Shown in pieces: positions 28,384 through 38,017 of a DNA stretch of 64,000 nucleotides. Where the stretch lies: contig NZ_QRAI01000001.1 of the NCBI RefSeq assembly GCF_014336955.1, forward strand, positions 372,001 to 436,000. The letters are read 5' to 3'. The stretch is from Saccharophagus sp. K07 (lineage in GTDB: Bacteria; Pseudomonadota; Gammaproteobacteria; Pseudomonadales; Cellvibrionaceae). The notes beneath the pieces are model-generated. The model was not told where the DNA came from. It did not search any database and saw only the letters and a list, made by a program, of their open reading frames with translations. Made by a program: the position numbers and the translations under genes. Within the stretch, counting starts at the first letter, position 1. Each line of letters opens with the position of its first letter.

Positions 28384-31300
28384 ATGTTTAATAAAGTCAT
28401 GATTGCCAACCGCGGGGCTATAGCCGTGCGGATTATCAAAACCTTAAAAAAAATGGGCATCTCCAGTGTGGCGGTTTATGCAGAGGCGGATGTCGATTCC
28501 CTTCATGTATCCCTTGCGGATGAAGCCTGGTCCTTAGGTGAGGGCATAGCCGCGCAGACCTATTTGGATCAACAAAAATTATTCGATATTTTGCAAAAAT
28601 CCGGTGCGCAAGCCGTGCACCCTGGCTACGGTTTCTTAAGTGAAAATGCTGATTTTTGCCGCGCTTTGACGGAAAACAATATCGCCTTTATCGGGCCTAC
28701 CCCGGAACAAATGATTGCCTTCGGTTTAAAACACGAAGCGCGTCGTTTGGCACAGGAGTGCGGTGTGCCGCTGTTGCCTGGAACATCGCTGCTGTCTTCC
28801 GTCGATGAAGCCGCAGAACAAGCGGAAAAAATTGGCTATCCGGTGATGTTGAAAAGCACGGCGGGTGGCGGCGGTATTGGTATGCAGATCTGCCGCAATC
28901 CCGAGCAGTTGCGCGCTTCCTGGCAGGGTATCAAACGGCTAAGCGCAAATAACTTCGCCAACGAAGGTGTATTTTTAGAAAAATACGTCGAACGCGCGCG
29001 CCATATCGAAGTGCAGGTATTTGGCGATGGCAAAGGCGAAGTGGTGGTGCTCGGTGATCGAGACTGCTCCACCCAGCGCCGCCACCAAAAAGTCATCGAA
29101 GAAGCACCTGCGCCCAATATCCCACCGCATGTGCGCCAGCAATTGCACGACAGCGCCAGTCGCCTTGCATCCTATGTGCATTACCGCAGCGCCGGGACGG
29201 TCGAATTTATCTATGACAGTGTGACCCATCAATTTTATTTTTTGGAAGTCAACACCCGCCTGCAGGTTGAACACGGCGTAACCGAAATGATTTACGGCGT
29301 GGATCTGGTCGAATGGATGATCCGCACGGCGGCGGGAGAAATGGAACCTCTGAATCATGTGCGCAAAAACTTGCAGCCAAAGGGACATGCTATTCAGGCG
29401 CGCATTTATGCGGAAAATCCCGCGCGCGATTTTCAGCCCTCGGCAGGCACGCTCAATGTGGTGCGCTGGCCGGAAGCAGAGACTGGAAAACTTCGTGTGG
29501 ATCATTGGGTTGGTTCAGGATCGGTTATTTCGCCGCTTTACGATCCAATGCTGGGAAAAATCATCGCTTGGGCGGATACGCGCAAAAATGCCATAGAGCG
29601 TTTGAACGCAGCACTGGAAAAAACAGTGCTGGAGGGAATTGTCACTAACAGCGCTTATATAGGGGCCATTTTAAAAACAGATGCGCTGCTGCGCGGTGAA
29701 ATTCATACCCGTTATTTGAATGATTTTTCTTATGTGCCGCAAAGTTGCGATGTGTTATCTCCGGGCACTTTGACCACCATTCAGGATTATCCCGGTCGAC
29801 GCGGTTATTGGGATGTTGGTGTGCCGCCGTCTGGACCTTTTGACGATCTGGCATTTCGTTTGGGTAATCGCTTGCTCGGCAACCCAGAAGACGCTGCTGG
29901 TTTGGAAATCACCTTTAACGGTCCGACATTAAAATTCAATAGCCACCAGCGCTTGGTTCTGACCGGAGCGGAAATGGAAGCTTCCCTGGATGGCGAACCG
30001 GTCGCCTTTTACGAAGTTTTTAGCGTAAAACCGGGGCAAGTGTTAAAAATTGGCAAAATCAAAGGCGTCGGTTCGCGCGCTTATTGTTTATTTTCCGGCG
30101 GTATTCTCTGTGAAAATTACCTCGGCTCAAAATCAACTTTTACGCTTGGCCAATTCGGCGGTATTACCGGAAATGCCTTGCGCACGGGCGATGTACTCAG
30201 TTTCGATTTTGCGCAGGATGCGGCCATAACAAAATTGCCGGAGCAATTGCACCCGCAATTGAGCAATCACTGGCAATTGCGCGTGATTTACGGCCCTCAC
30301 GGCGCGCCCGACTTTTTTACGCCAAAGGATATAGACACATTTTTTGCCAGCCACTGGCGCGTTCATTACAACTCCAGTCGCACCGGCGTACGTTTGATCG
30401 GACCAAAACCGGAATGGGCGCGTTCAGATGGCGGCGAAGCGGGAATGCATCCATCGAATATTCACGACAACGCTTATGCAGTCGGCAGTATCGATTTTAC
30501 CGGCGATATGCCGGTTATTCTCGGGCCGGACGGTCCTTCACTCGGCGGATTTGTCTGTCCCGCCACAGTTATTGCAGCGGATTTGTGGAAGCTCGGCCAA
30601 TTGCGTGCGGGCGATACCATACAGTTTATTCCGGTGAGCATTGACGATGCCGCGCAGCTTTTGGCTGAGAGACAACAGGCTCTGCAGTTGTTGGAAAATA
30701 AAATCGCCTGGGATCGCGAGATTGCGCGTGCAGAACTGCAATCGCCGATTTTGCGAACACTGCAAAAAAATCCCGAAGACGAGCCGGTGGTTTATCGTCC
30801 ATCAGGTGAGTGTCATCTGCTGGTGGAATACGGTTCTCTGCGCTTGGATCTGGTGCTGCGTTTCCGCGCGCACACTTTGATGTTGTGGTTGCAAGAGCAG
30901 CGCAAGAAAAACGGGCTGTTGCAGGATGCGATTATCGATCTCACCCCGGGAGTTCGTTCTCTGCAAATTCATTACGACCCGCTGTTATTGCCGCTTAATG
31001 AACTGCTCGATTTACTCGAACGCGCGGAAGACGAATTGCAGAATATCAAAACCACTCGCGTGCCTTCGCGCATTGTGCATTTGCCCTTGAGTTGGGACGA
31101 TCAAGCCTGTCGTTTGGCCATCGAAAAATATAGGCAGTCGGTGCGCAAAGACGCGCCCTGGTGTCCGAGCAATATCGAATTTATTCGTCGCATTAATGGC
31201 TTGGACTCCATAGAAGAGGTTAAAAAAATCGTTTTTGATGCGAGCTATGTGGTGATGGGGTTGGGCGATGTTTATCTGGGCGCGCCCGTTGCAACACCGC

Positions 31301-32010
31301 TTGATCCACGCCATCGTTTGGTGACAACCAAATACAACCCGGCGCGCACCTGGACGGCGGAAAACTCCGTAGGCATCGGTGGTTCTTATATGTGTATTTA
31401 CGGCATGGAAGGGCCGGGGGGTTATCAATTTGTCGGCCGCACTCTGCAAATGTGGAATCGCTATCGCCAAACCGAAGAATTCACCAAGCCTTGGCTGCTG
31501 CGCTTTTTCGATCAGATCCGTTTTTATGAAGTGTCCGCAGAAGAATTAGCGCAGATCCGCCGCGATTTTCCTCTCGGTCGCCATCACGTAAAAATCGAGC
31601 AGACCTATTTTGATCTAGAGGAATACCAGGCATTTCTTGCGCGTGAGCAGAAATCCATCGACGCATTCGTCAAAACACGCAACGTGGCTTTTGAAGAGGA
31701 ATTGCAGCGCTGGGTGGAATCTGGACAAATGCACTACGAAAGCCAGAGCGCCGACGAGGATGCTGCAGAACATGGGGAACTCGAACAGGGCGCTATAGCC
31801 GTGGAAAGCCCCGTGGCCGGGAATATCTGGCAAGTGCTGGTCAAACCCGGCGATAAGATTTCGGCTGGCGATATAGTGTGTGTTCTAGAATCCATGAAAA
31901 TGGAAATTGAAATTCCGTCACCCGAGTCGGGTATCGTCAAAGCGGTTAAACGACAACAAGGACAGTCAGTAGCTGCAGGGCAGGCGATAGCTGTATTGGA
32001 AATGGCGTAA
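28384..32010 (+). CDS. Biotin-dependent urea/guanidine carboxylase
   Basis: A 1208-residue enzyme using ATP and bicarbonate to carboxylate urea or guanidine. The biotin carboxylase domain (about 1-450) begins FNKVMIANRGAIAVRI and has the GGGGIGMQ ATP loop. Carboxyltransferase domains related to KipI/KipA (about 465-1040) include DGPSLGGFVCPATV and GLGDVYLGAPVATPLDPRHRLV. The C-terminal biotinyl domain holds the biotin lysine K1172 in ESMKMEIEIP. The start at 28384 is where the domain begins; the in-frame GTG at 28351 lies inside the mini-ykkC RNA. Both riboswitches and the DUF1989 pair suggest guanidine as the main substrate, although the name in databases is usually urea carboxylase. No allophanate hydrolase domain or gene is attached. 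Confidence 0.93.
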   Translation: MFNKVMIANRGAIAVRIIKTLKKMGISSVAVYAEADVDSLHVSLADEAWSLGEGIAAQTYLDQQKLFDILQKSGAQAVHPGYGFLSENADFCRALTENNIAFIGPTPEQMIAFGLKHEARRLAQECGVPLLPGTSLLSSVDEAAEQAEKIGYPVMLKSTAGGGGIGMQICRNPEQLRASWQGIKRLSANNFANEGVFLEKYVERARHIEVQVFGDGKGEVVVLGDRDCSTQRRHQKVIEEAPAPNIPPHVRQQLHDSASRLASYVHYRSAGTVEFIYDSVTHQFYFLEVNTRLQVEHGVTEMIYGVDLVEWMIRTAAGEMEPLNHVRKNLQPKGHAIQARIYAENPARDFQPSAGTLNVVRWPEAETGKLRVDHWVGSGSVISPLYDPMLGKIIAWADTRKNAIERLNAALEKTVLEGIVTNSAYIGAILKTDALLRGEIHTRYLNDFSYVPQSCDVLSPGTLTTIQDYPGRRGYWDVGVPPSGPFDDLAFRLGNRLLGNPEDAAGLEITFNGPTLKFNSHQRLVLTGAEMEASLDGEPVAFYEVFSVKPGQVLKIGKIKGVGSRAYCLFSGGILCENYLGSKSTFTLGQFGGITGNALRTGDVLSFDFAQDAAITKLPEQLHPQLSNHWQLRVIYGPHGAPDFFTPKDIDTFFASHWRVHYNSSRTGVRLIGPKPEWARSDGGEAGMHPSNIHDNAYAVGSIDFTGDMPVILGPDGPSLGGFVCPATVIAADLWKLGQLRAGDTIQFIPVSIDDAAQLLAERQQALQLLENKIAWDREIARAELQSPILRTLQKNPEDEPVVYRPSGECHLLVEYGSLRLDLVLRFRAHTLMLWLQEQRKKNGLLQDAIIDLTPGVRSLQIHYDPLLLPLNELLDLLERAEDELQNIKTTRVPSRIVHLPLSWDDQACRLAIEKYRQSVRKDAPWCPSNIEFIRRINGLDSIEEVKKIVFDASYVVMGLGDVYLGAPVATPLDPRHRLVTTKYNPARTWTAENSVGIGGSYMCIYGMEGPGGYQFVGRTLQMWNRYRQTEEFTKPWLLRFFDQIRFYEVSAEELAQIRRDFPLGRHHVKIEQTYFDLEEYQAFLAREQKSIDAFVKTRNVAFEEELQRWVESGQMHYESQSADEDAAEHGELEQGAIAVESPVAGNIWQVLVKPGDKISAGDIVCVLESMKMEIEIPSPESGIVKAVKRQQGQSVAAGQAIAVLEMA

Positions 32011-32158
32011 GACAAGTGGGCTTAAATTACAAAACCTATTGGGGTTTTCCTTCATTTGATGGAAACCTCGATCATACATTCAGTTTTGATTATGGCGAAT
32101 TTGAGGATATTGCAGAGGAGAAGAGTAATATAACGGGGGATAATTACTCGAGTAGAAC

Positions 32159-32311
32159 TCAATAACCCGGGTGATGCGCAAAAGATTGTGAAGAGTTGTG
32201 CTGATCAACAAGCGGGTGCACGATTCCGCGATTAGGTGTAACAGAACTCAAAATCAACGTAATTGCCGCCTGAACCAGAACGATAAATAACAATTCTTTT
32301 CGACGAAACAT
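32159..32311 (-). CDS. Small putative membrane protein, 50 residues
   Basis: A short gene on the minus strand, starting MFRRKELLFIVLVQAA. A single hydrophobic segment (about residues 7-24) follows a positively charged N-terminus, consistent with a small membrane protein. AGGAG lies 7 bases before the ATG, which is the main support. The C-terminal part is rich in His, Ser and Asn. I do not recognise the family. Confidence 0.5.
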   Translation of the reverse strand: MFRRKELLFIVLVQAAITLILSSVTPNRGIVHPLVDQHNSSQSFAHHPGY

Positions 32312-32614
32312 GGCCAACTCCTAAATGGTCCCGAAAAAATCCAGCAATAGCGGAGCAGGCTGTTGGACTTGAGGAGTTTCACATGACGCCAGAGCAAAAT
32401 GATTGCGCTGTAGCTGACGGTTGTGCGTCAGGTGACCCTGCCTCAAACAGATTCTGCCCCGCATATTGCTGGCAAACCGATTGATTATGAGAGCGTCCGC
32501 ACTAGACGACCTTGTATTGGTGCGAACAGAAAGCGACAACTCACTGCTTTCTGGGCTCCGCCGACATACTGTCCGGCAGATGACCGCATCTCCTTTTGCG
32601 GTCGACGTAAGCTT
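32312..32614. other. Spacer with one possible 33-residue cysteine-containing ORF
   Basis: About 300 bases without a recognised gene. A plus-strand ORF at 32383-32484 begins MTPEQNDCAVADGCAS, has four cysteines in 33 residues and a GAGGAG site 6 bases upstream. It could encode a small peptide, but length alone gives little support. Confidence 0.25.
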
Positions 32615-33235
32615 TTATTCTCTGTGATCGAGTTGCTCGGTCAGCTGAACCACAGCGTGTTGCGAGGACTCTGGGACAATTTCCAGTTTGTCCACAACCT
32701 GTTTCACGCCTTGGGTATTCTTGACCAGCCAATACATCAGTATTTTTTCTGCCTCGGAATTGACGGAACCGCTCAGTGTGACAACTTGATTGCGGGTTTC
32801 CACGTCGATTTCAATTCCGCTCGTGATTCTGTTAGCCAACAATTGCGAACGCACTTTGTTGGTGATAGTCACATTCGAAAGACGATTTTGATTATCTTTT
32901 TGTAACTCCACCGATTGCACCGAAGATTCCCACTGTTCCGGCGCCACTATTAATCGGTTAACAACCTTATTAATGCCTTTAACACTTAGAGCAAACTGTT
33001 CGGCTAAAGCTTTGCTCGTTTCAGAATCCACATATCCCTTTAGGATCGCGAAATTGTTTTGAATCTCAACTCGAATATCTTTGGAGCGAAGATAAGGGCT
33101 AAAAATAAATGCGCCTTCAATCACTCCTTTCTGCCAGCTTTGCAAATCATTTGCCCAGGCTGCGCTCGCAAGACTCTGCAATGCGATAGCACATAAGCAG
33201 GCAATGGAAAAAATACTGAGTTTTTTATTTTTCAT
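32615..33235 (-). CDS. Periplasmic double-BON-domain protein (OsmY-like)
   Basis: A 206-residue exported protein with a signal peptide (about 1-28, ending AAWA-N). It contains two BON domains. The first (about 35-100) includes KDIRVEIQNNFAILKGYVDSE; the second (about 120-190) includes GIEIDVETRNQVVTLSGSV. BON proteins bind phospholipid or envelope components and are often induced by stress. OsmY-like envelope protection is the likely role, by family only. Confidence 0.85.
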   Translation of the reverse strand: MKNKKLSIFSIACLCAIALQSLASAAWANDLQSWQKGVIEGAFIFSPYLRSKDIRVEIQNNFAILKGYVDSETSKALAEQFALSVKGINKVVNRLIVAPEQWESSVQSVELQKDNQNRLSNVTITNKVRSQLLANRITSGIEIDVETRNQVVTLSGSVNSEAEKILMYWLVKNTQGVKQVVDKLEIVPESSQHAVVQLTEQLDHRE

Positions 33236-33563
33236 TGCACGCCGGGGTTGAGTTCCAAAACATTTAGGTTAAAACTGCCCGTTCTTAGCCGGACCGACCG
33301 TAATCAAGGTTTGAGCTTTTAAGACTCGCCTCGATCATACATGGCGACTTGGCCTTTAGCGGCTTTCATGCCAAAAATTAAAAAATCTTTTTACATCAAC
33401 ATGTTATAAACTTTTCAACAAGTCCCAGGGGTGATTGGACCTGTTTGAACCCCTCGTTTTGTTGGTAAAAAGCAACGCGGTTTTATTGTTTTCATAAAAA
33501 ATCCTTTAAAATCAAAGGTCTGTTTTGTTGCAATTTTGCAACATTCGAAGTGGAATTCCTAAG

Positions 33564-34988
33564 ATGTTTCGACTCTTAAACCGTCTGACGCTGACCCGTC
33601 AGTGGATATTGGCGACATTATTGGCGATTTTGCCGCTCGTGATTGCGGTGCTCTACGCCGCGCAATATCTGATGTTGCAGGCGCAAAGCCAGAGGGAGAT
33701 GGTGGCTTCTGTTGGCCGCCTAAATGAGATGGATTCGCAAATCAGCAAACAGATCAGCAGTATCGAACGCTCGGCCCGCCAGTATTTGCTGTTGCGTACG
33801 CCTCGTTTTTTGGAAATTTTCCAGCAGCATATAGAGGTGGTGTTGCCAGTACTTAATCAGCTTGGCGCAGATCTGCCGCAAAGTCAGTCTGCGGCCTTGT
33901 TGCAGGAAGTGATCAAAGTAATTGCGCAGGAGCTGAGTCAGACTGCACCGGAGCTTATTGCGCAGGAATCGATCTCGGCCAATTTTCAGCAGGCCAACGC
34001 TTTGGCTCGCCAGCTGAGCGATGAGGTTGATCAAAGGGTGCAGGAGATGCTGGATGAGAGCGACCTGCAGTTTGAGCAAATCATGCGGCACCTTTTGTTG
34101 ATCGGAGTTTTCGCCCTGCCGGGCACTTTGTTGTTGGTCGTGTTGTCATCTGTCGCTGTGACTCGTCCGGTGAGAAGGTTGGCATACGCGATACGGCGTT
34201 TGGGGTTGGGTCATTGGGATGAGCCGATCCAGATCAGTGGGCCGGCGGATTTGCGGTCTCTTGGCGCAAACCTGGAGTGGATGCGTCATCGTTTGGATGC
34301 CACAGAGAAGCAGAAGCAGGCGTTTTTGCGTCATATGACCCATGAGCTCAAGACGCCGTTGGCCGCAATCGTGGAAGCGGGCGCGTTGTTACGCGACGAG
34401 GTGCCTGGGCCGGCGAACACTGCGCAACAGCAGGTTGTGTCCATTTTGATGAGCAATGCGGATAACCTGCATGTGTTGATTCAGCAATTGTTGAACTACA
34501 ACGCAGTGGCACATGGCATGCTTAACGCCGACGCAAACGTTGATCTGGCAGCCTTGTGCAATAGAATTCGCACCAAATTGATGGACTCCCGCCCATCGAG
34601 TCGCTGCGAATGGTCCATATCCGGGAAACCCAACATCATCCGGAGTGATCCACAGGCATTGGAAATGATTCTCAGTAATTTAATGTCCAACGCACACGAC
34701 TTTACTCCGGAATCCGGTAGAGTGGCGGTCACCTGGGGGCAGGAGTCAGATAGCTGGTGGCTGAAGGTGACGGACAACGGTCCCGGCATGACCCCGGAGG
34801 AGCGCGAAAAGATTTTTAAGCCGTTTTTTCAGGGCAGAGCCCGCCGGCGCGGTCCGTTAAAAGGAACCGGATTGGGGTTGGCCATTGTGCAGGAGTGCGT
34901 TGCCCACCTGCAGGGCACTATAGAAGTGACTTCCAGCGCAGAAGGAAGTGAATTTACTGCGCGTTTCCCGCTTCGCAGAGAGAAATAA
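33564..34988 (+). CDS. glrK: Sensor histidine kinase, GlrK/QseE-like
   Basis: A 474-residue inner-membrane kinase. Two transmembrane segments (about 14-34 and 175-198) bracket a helical periplasmic sensor, and a HAMP region follows. The HisKA domain has the phospho-acceptor H260 in THELKTPLAA. The ATPase domain has the N box (NLMSNAHDFTP), G1 (DNGPGM) and G2 (GTGLGLAI). The order kinase, small lipoprotein, sigma-54 response regulator matches the glrK-qseG-glrR operon of Enterobacteria. The ATG at 33564 is chosen as the first with a sensible N-terminus; the in-frame start at 33525 adds 13 residues. Confidence 0.87.
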   Translation: MFRLLNRLTLTRQWILATLLAILPLVIAVLYAAQYLMLQAQSQREMVASVGRLNEMDSQISKQISSIERSARQYLLLRTPRFLEIFQQHIEVVLPVLNQLGADLPQSQSAALLQEVIKVIAQELSQTAPELIAQESISANFQQANALARQLSDEVDQRVQEMLDESDLQFEQIMRHLLLIGVFALPGTLLLVVLSSVAVTRPVRRLAYAIRRLGLGHWDEPIQISGPADLRSLGANLEWMRHRLDATEKQKQAFLRHMTHELKTPLAAIVEAGALLRDEVPGPANTAQQQVVSILMSNADNLHVLIQQLLNYNAVAHGMLNADANVDLAALCNRIRTKLMDSRPSSRCEWSISGKPNIIRSDPQALEMILSNLMSNAHDFTPESGRVAVTWGQESDSWWLKVTDNGPGMTPEEREKIFKPFFQGRARRRGPLKGTGLGLAIVQECVAHLQGTIEVTSSAEGSEFTARFPLRREK

Positions 34989-34991
34989 GAA

Positions 34992-35549
34992 ATGAAATAT
35001 TGGTTATTGCTGGCTTTGAGTATTACCAGCGGTTGCTCGACTGCTCTTTTTCCTATTGATTCAGCGTTTACCCCCAAACCGGTGGAGGTGCGCGAGGGCG
35101 TGTTGCAGCCTAGCCGCTCAGTCAATCAGTTGTTGGTGGAACGGCTGACGCTATGCAACAAACCACCTGCCGAGCAGGACGAATATCTGAATCGCATCAT
35201 GATTTCCAAAGAGCGCGGGGCAACCAATGGGGTGGATGAGGATAAACTCAATGCGCTCTTGTTTGCTTCGTGCAAGCCCGCACGCACCCCGGGAATTCTC
35301 AATCAGTTGCTGGCGGAACTGACGGCTGCCGGCACTTGGCCGGAGGAGTACGCGGCGTTTTTTGATTTGATCATCGCTGGTCAAAGGGCGTACGCATCGG
35401 TGGAAAAAGTCTATGTCGATCTGGAAAAAGCGCACACGGACTTAAAACAGGAATTCGCCAATTTACAGCAGGAGCACGAAAAAACCATTCAGGGACTCAG
35501 TGAGATAGAGGCACAAATTGAGCAGCAAACCGTCAACAATACCCCGTGA
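34992..35549 (+). CDS. QseG-like outer-membrane lipoprotein
   Basis: A 185-residue lipoprotein with a short signal and lipobox ITSGC (Cys at about residue 15). The middle is helical; the C-terminal 50 residues form a coiled coil (VDLEKAHTDLKQEFANLQQ). Its place between kinase and regulator genes matches QseG/YfhG, which modulates kinase signalling from the outer membrane. Sequence similarity to QseG is weak by eye, so the call rests on context and topology. It is 3 bases from the kinase stop and 4 from the regulator start. Confidence 0.7.
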   Translation: MKYWLLLALSITSGCSTALFPIDSAFTPKPVEVREGVLQPSRSVNQLLVERLTLCNKPPAEQDEYLNRIMISKERGATNGVDEDKLNALLFASCKPARTPGILNQLLAELTAAGTWPEEYAAFFDLIIAGQRAYASVEKVYVDLEKAHTDLKQEFANLQQEHEKTIQGLSEIEAQIEQQTVNNTP

Positions 35550-35553
35550 TTTT

Positions 35554-36906
35554 ATGAGCCGAGCCAATGTTTTATTAGTCGACGACGACGCTGGCATGTT
35601 GCAGTTGCTGGCGATGCGCTTGGGGGCTCTCAATTACACCACCCGCAGTGCCAACAGTGGTGTCGAGGCCTTGGAGTTGATTCGCCAGGAATTGCCGGAT
35701 GTGGTCATCACCGACTTGCGCATGGAGGAGATGGGCGGGCTGGCGCTGTTCGAAAAAATCCATACCGATTGGCCGACTCTGCCAGTCATCATCATTACCG
35801 CCCACGGTTCCATTCGGGAAGCCGTGGAAGCCACGCAAAAAGGCGTGTTTTCGTTTTTGACCAAGCCGGTCGACAAAGACGAGCTGGTGACCACGCTGAA
35901 TCAGGCGGTGAGTCATCAGCCGGAAACGCCGCGGGATAAACAATCCTGGGCGCAGAATTTCAATACCTGCAGTTCGAAGATGTACCAGCTGTTGGAGCAG
36001 GCGCATCTGCTGGCTGCCAGTGATGTCAACGTGTTGATCAGCGGTGAAAGTGGTACCGGTAAAGAAGTGCTGGCGCGCACACTGCATCAACAGAGCCGTC
36101 GTTCAGATAAGCCATTTGTGGCGATCAACTGCAGCGCGATTCCCAGCGAAATGCTGGAGTCCGAATTGTTTGGTCATTTAAAAGGTGCATTTACCGGTGC
36201 CAGCCGCGATCACGAAGGTCTTTTTGTGGCGGCAGAAGGCGGTGTGGTATTTCTCGACGAAGTCGGTGATATGCCGCTGCCGCTGCAAGCCAAACTGTTG
36301 CGCGTGTTGCAGGAAAAAGTCGTGCGCCCGGTGGGCGGCACTAAGGATCGACCCATCAATGTGCGCATTCTCTCCGCGACTCACCGCAACCTGCTGGAAG
36401 CCATTCAGAACCAGCAATTCCGCGAAGACCTTTACTATCGCCTCAACGTGGTCAATCTGGCCCTGCCCAGTTTGCGCGAACGCAAAGAAGATATTCCGCT
36501 GCTGGCAAAACATTTCTTGCGCGCCATTGCCGAGCGCACAGGTACGGCCCCCAAAAGCCTAGCTCCCAGAGCGCTGAGTGCGCTGCTGGCCTACCATTGG
36601 CCGGGCAATATCCGCCAGTTGGAAAACGTCATAGAGCAAGTGGTGGCGCTCGCGCCCGGCATGGTGATTCCGGAAACCCTGGTGGAAAATGCGCTGCCTT
36701 ATTCCCACCAGGTCAAAACCAAAAATCTCACCGATGCGAAAAAAGATTTCGAGCGGAAATACGTTGAAGATCTGCTGCGCGCAACGCAGGGCAGTATCAC
36801 CGAAGCGGCCCGTCTTGCCGGGCGCAATCGTTCGGACTTTTACAAAATTGTGCAGCGGCACGGTGTTGATGTGGAACGCTTTAAAGTCGGTCTCGTCAAC
36901 GACTGA
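35554..36906 (+). CDS. glrR: Sigma-54-dependent response regulator, GlrR/QseF-like
   Basis: A 450-residue NtrC-family activator. The receiver domain has phospho-acceptor D54 in DVVITDLRMEEMGG. The AAA+ domain (about 135-375) has Walker A GESGTGKE, the sigma-54 contact loop GAFTGA and Walker B GVVFLDEVGD. A Fis-type helix-turn-helix closes the protein (ITEAARLAGRNRSDFYKIVQRHG). It needs RNA polymerase with sigma-54 for output; in Enterobacteria the target is a small RNA near glmS. The start at 35554 is preferred, with a conventional receiver N-terminus. Confidence 0.9.
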   Translation: MSRANVLLVDDDAGMLQLLAMRLGALNYTTRSANSGVEALELIRQELPDVVITDLRMEEMGGLALFEKIHTDWPTLPVIIITAHGSIREAVEATQKGVFSFLTKPVDKDELVTTLNQAVSHQPETPRDKQSWAQNFNTCSSKMYQLLEQAHLLAASDVNVLISGESGTGKEVLARTLHQQSRRSDKPFVAINCSAIPSEMLESELFGHLKGAFTGASRDHEGLFVAAEGGVVFLDEVGDMPLPLQAKLLRVLQEKVVRPVGGTKDRPINVRILSATHRNLLEAIQNQQFREDLYYRLNVVNLALPSLRERKEDIPLLAKHFLRAIAERTGTAPKSLAPRALSALLAYHWPGNIRQLENVIEQVVALAPGMVIPETLVENALPYSHQVKTKNLTDAKKDFERKYVEDLLRATQGSITEAARLAGRNRSDFYKIVQRHGVDVERFKVGLVND

Positions 36907-36926
36907 ACGCAACCCAGGGAATTTAT

Positions 36927-38015
36927 ATGGCCTCGCGGGATAAGTTGTGCCGACTTTTCGATGCCGCCGTAAAAAACAGCGGTTTTGGCGCATTTTTGGT
37001 GTTGTCGGGCGTTATTTTGGGGGCCATATCCTCGCTTTACGCCACGGAAATCAAAGACGGCAGTGAATACACCCTCTATTTTTGCATCGCCTGCGCCGCA
37101 TTTTTGGTGATGTGGACGCTGCGCGATTGGCGCTTGAATGTGGAGCGCATTCAGCACAATCAAAAATTGAATCTGGCGCAGCAGCAATTAATGGAAACCG
37201 TGCGCACTATGCCGCCGCAAAATATGTTGGGTGCGTACGGCAAGGCCTATCGATTTCTGTCCGAGCATTTTCACAATTTGCAGGAGTCGACGGAAAATGA
37301 TCCGCAAATTGCCTTGGAAAAAGTGGAGGAGGCCATTCGGCTTTCTCTCAGCGCCCTGTGTTCCATTATCAGCGCTTTCGAAAATTACCCGACCCATACG
37401 GTTTATTCCGCCAACATCATGCTTTACCGCAAAAGCCGGGATTTGCTGGCCGAGCCGGAATTAAAAGACGCGGTTCTCCGGCGGCTGAAATTTGTGGATG
37501 TCCGGTCTCTCGATGGTTTGGCGGGGGTTTTGGATTTGGAGCTGAAATTGTCTTTCTCCTCGCTTAATGAGGACGAAGAGACCACCTATCCGGATGCCCG
37601 TTTGGAACCTATCGCTTTACCCATCCCGGAGTTGGATGCGTCCTTACCGGGGCGCACGCGTTATATTCCGGGGGCGCCGACGGCCTTTCGCGACGAGCCA
37701 TGCCTGATTCCGGACAGCCGTGATATGGCCCGCATAGTGGAAGAAAACTGCGATGTGTCACCGAGTGTGGTACGGGCGGTGGAAACCTACTTCCACGAGC
37801 AGGCCAACAAAGGTCTGAACAGCTGGCTATCCGTGCGCATCAACGATCGCATCCCGGAGAGGGGCATCCTGAATATCCATTGCAATCGCCCCGATATCCT
37901 GGTGGACGAGAAACAGGTGTATACTTACGTCAATCTCATCATTCCATTTAAGGAAATGATTGATCAGCTGTTGACGCGCAGGCAGGCGTTGATGGTGCAG
38001 ATAGCCGGGGGTTAA
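36927..38015 (+). CDS. Hypothetical two-transmembrane protein
   Basis: A 362-residue protein not recognised. Two hydrophobic segments lie near the N-terminus (about 22-40 and 51-66). A helical, possibly coiled-coil segment (about 70-150) follows. The soluble C-terminal part (about 235-362) ends with a globular region. An AGGGAA ribosome site precedes the ATG. It lies 20 bases after the glrR-like gene and is followed after 2 bases by a 60-residue gene, so it may belong to the same transcript. A role in envelope signalling is only guessed from context. Confidence 0.6.
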   Translation: MASRDKLCRLFDAAVKNSGFGAFLVLSGVILGAISSLYATEIKDGSEYTLYFCIACAAFLVMWTLRDWRLNVERIQHNQKLNLAQQQLMETVRTMPPQNMLGAYGKAYRFLSEHFHNLQESTENDPQIALEKVEEAIRLSLSALCSIISAFENYPTHTVYSANIMLYRKSRDLLAEPELKDAVLRRLKFVDVRSLDGLAGVLDLELKLSFSSLNEDEETTYPDARLEPIALPIPELDASLPGRTRYIPGAPTAFRDEPCLIPDSRDMARIVEENCDVSPSVVRAVETYFHEQANKGLNSWLSVRINDRIPERGILNIHCNRPDILVDEKQVYTYVNLIIPFKEMIDQLLTRRQALMVQIAGG

Positions 38016-38017
38016 AC

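Noticed and set aside
32321-32539. A 72-codon minus-strand frame
   Set aside because: Composition looks random and no ribosome site precedes it.
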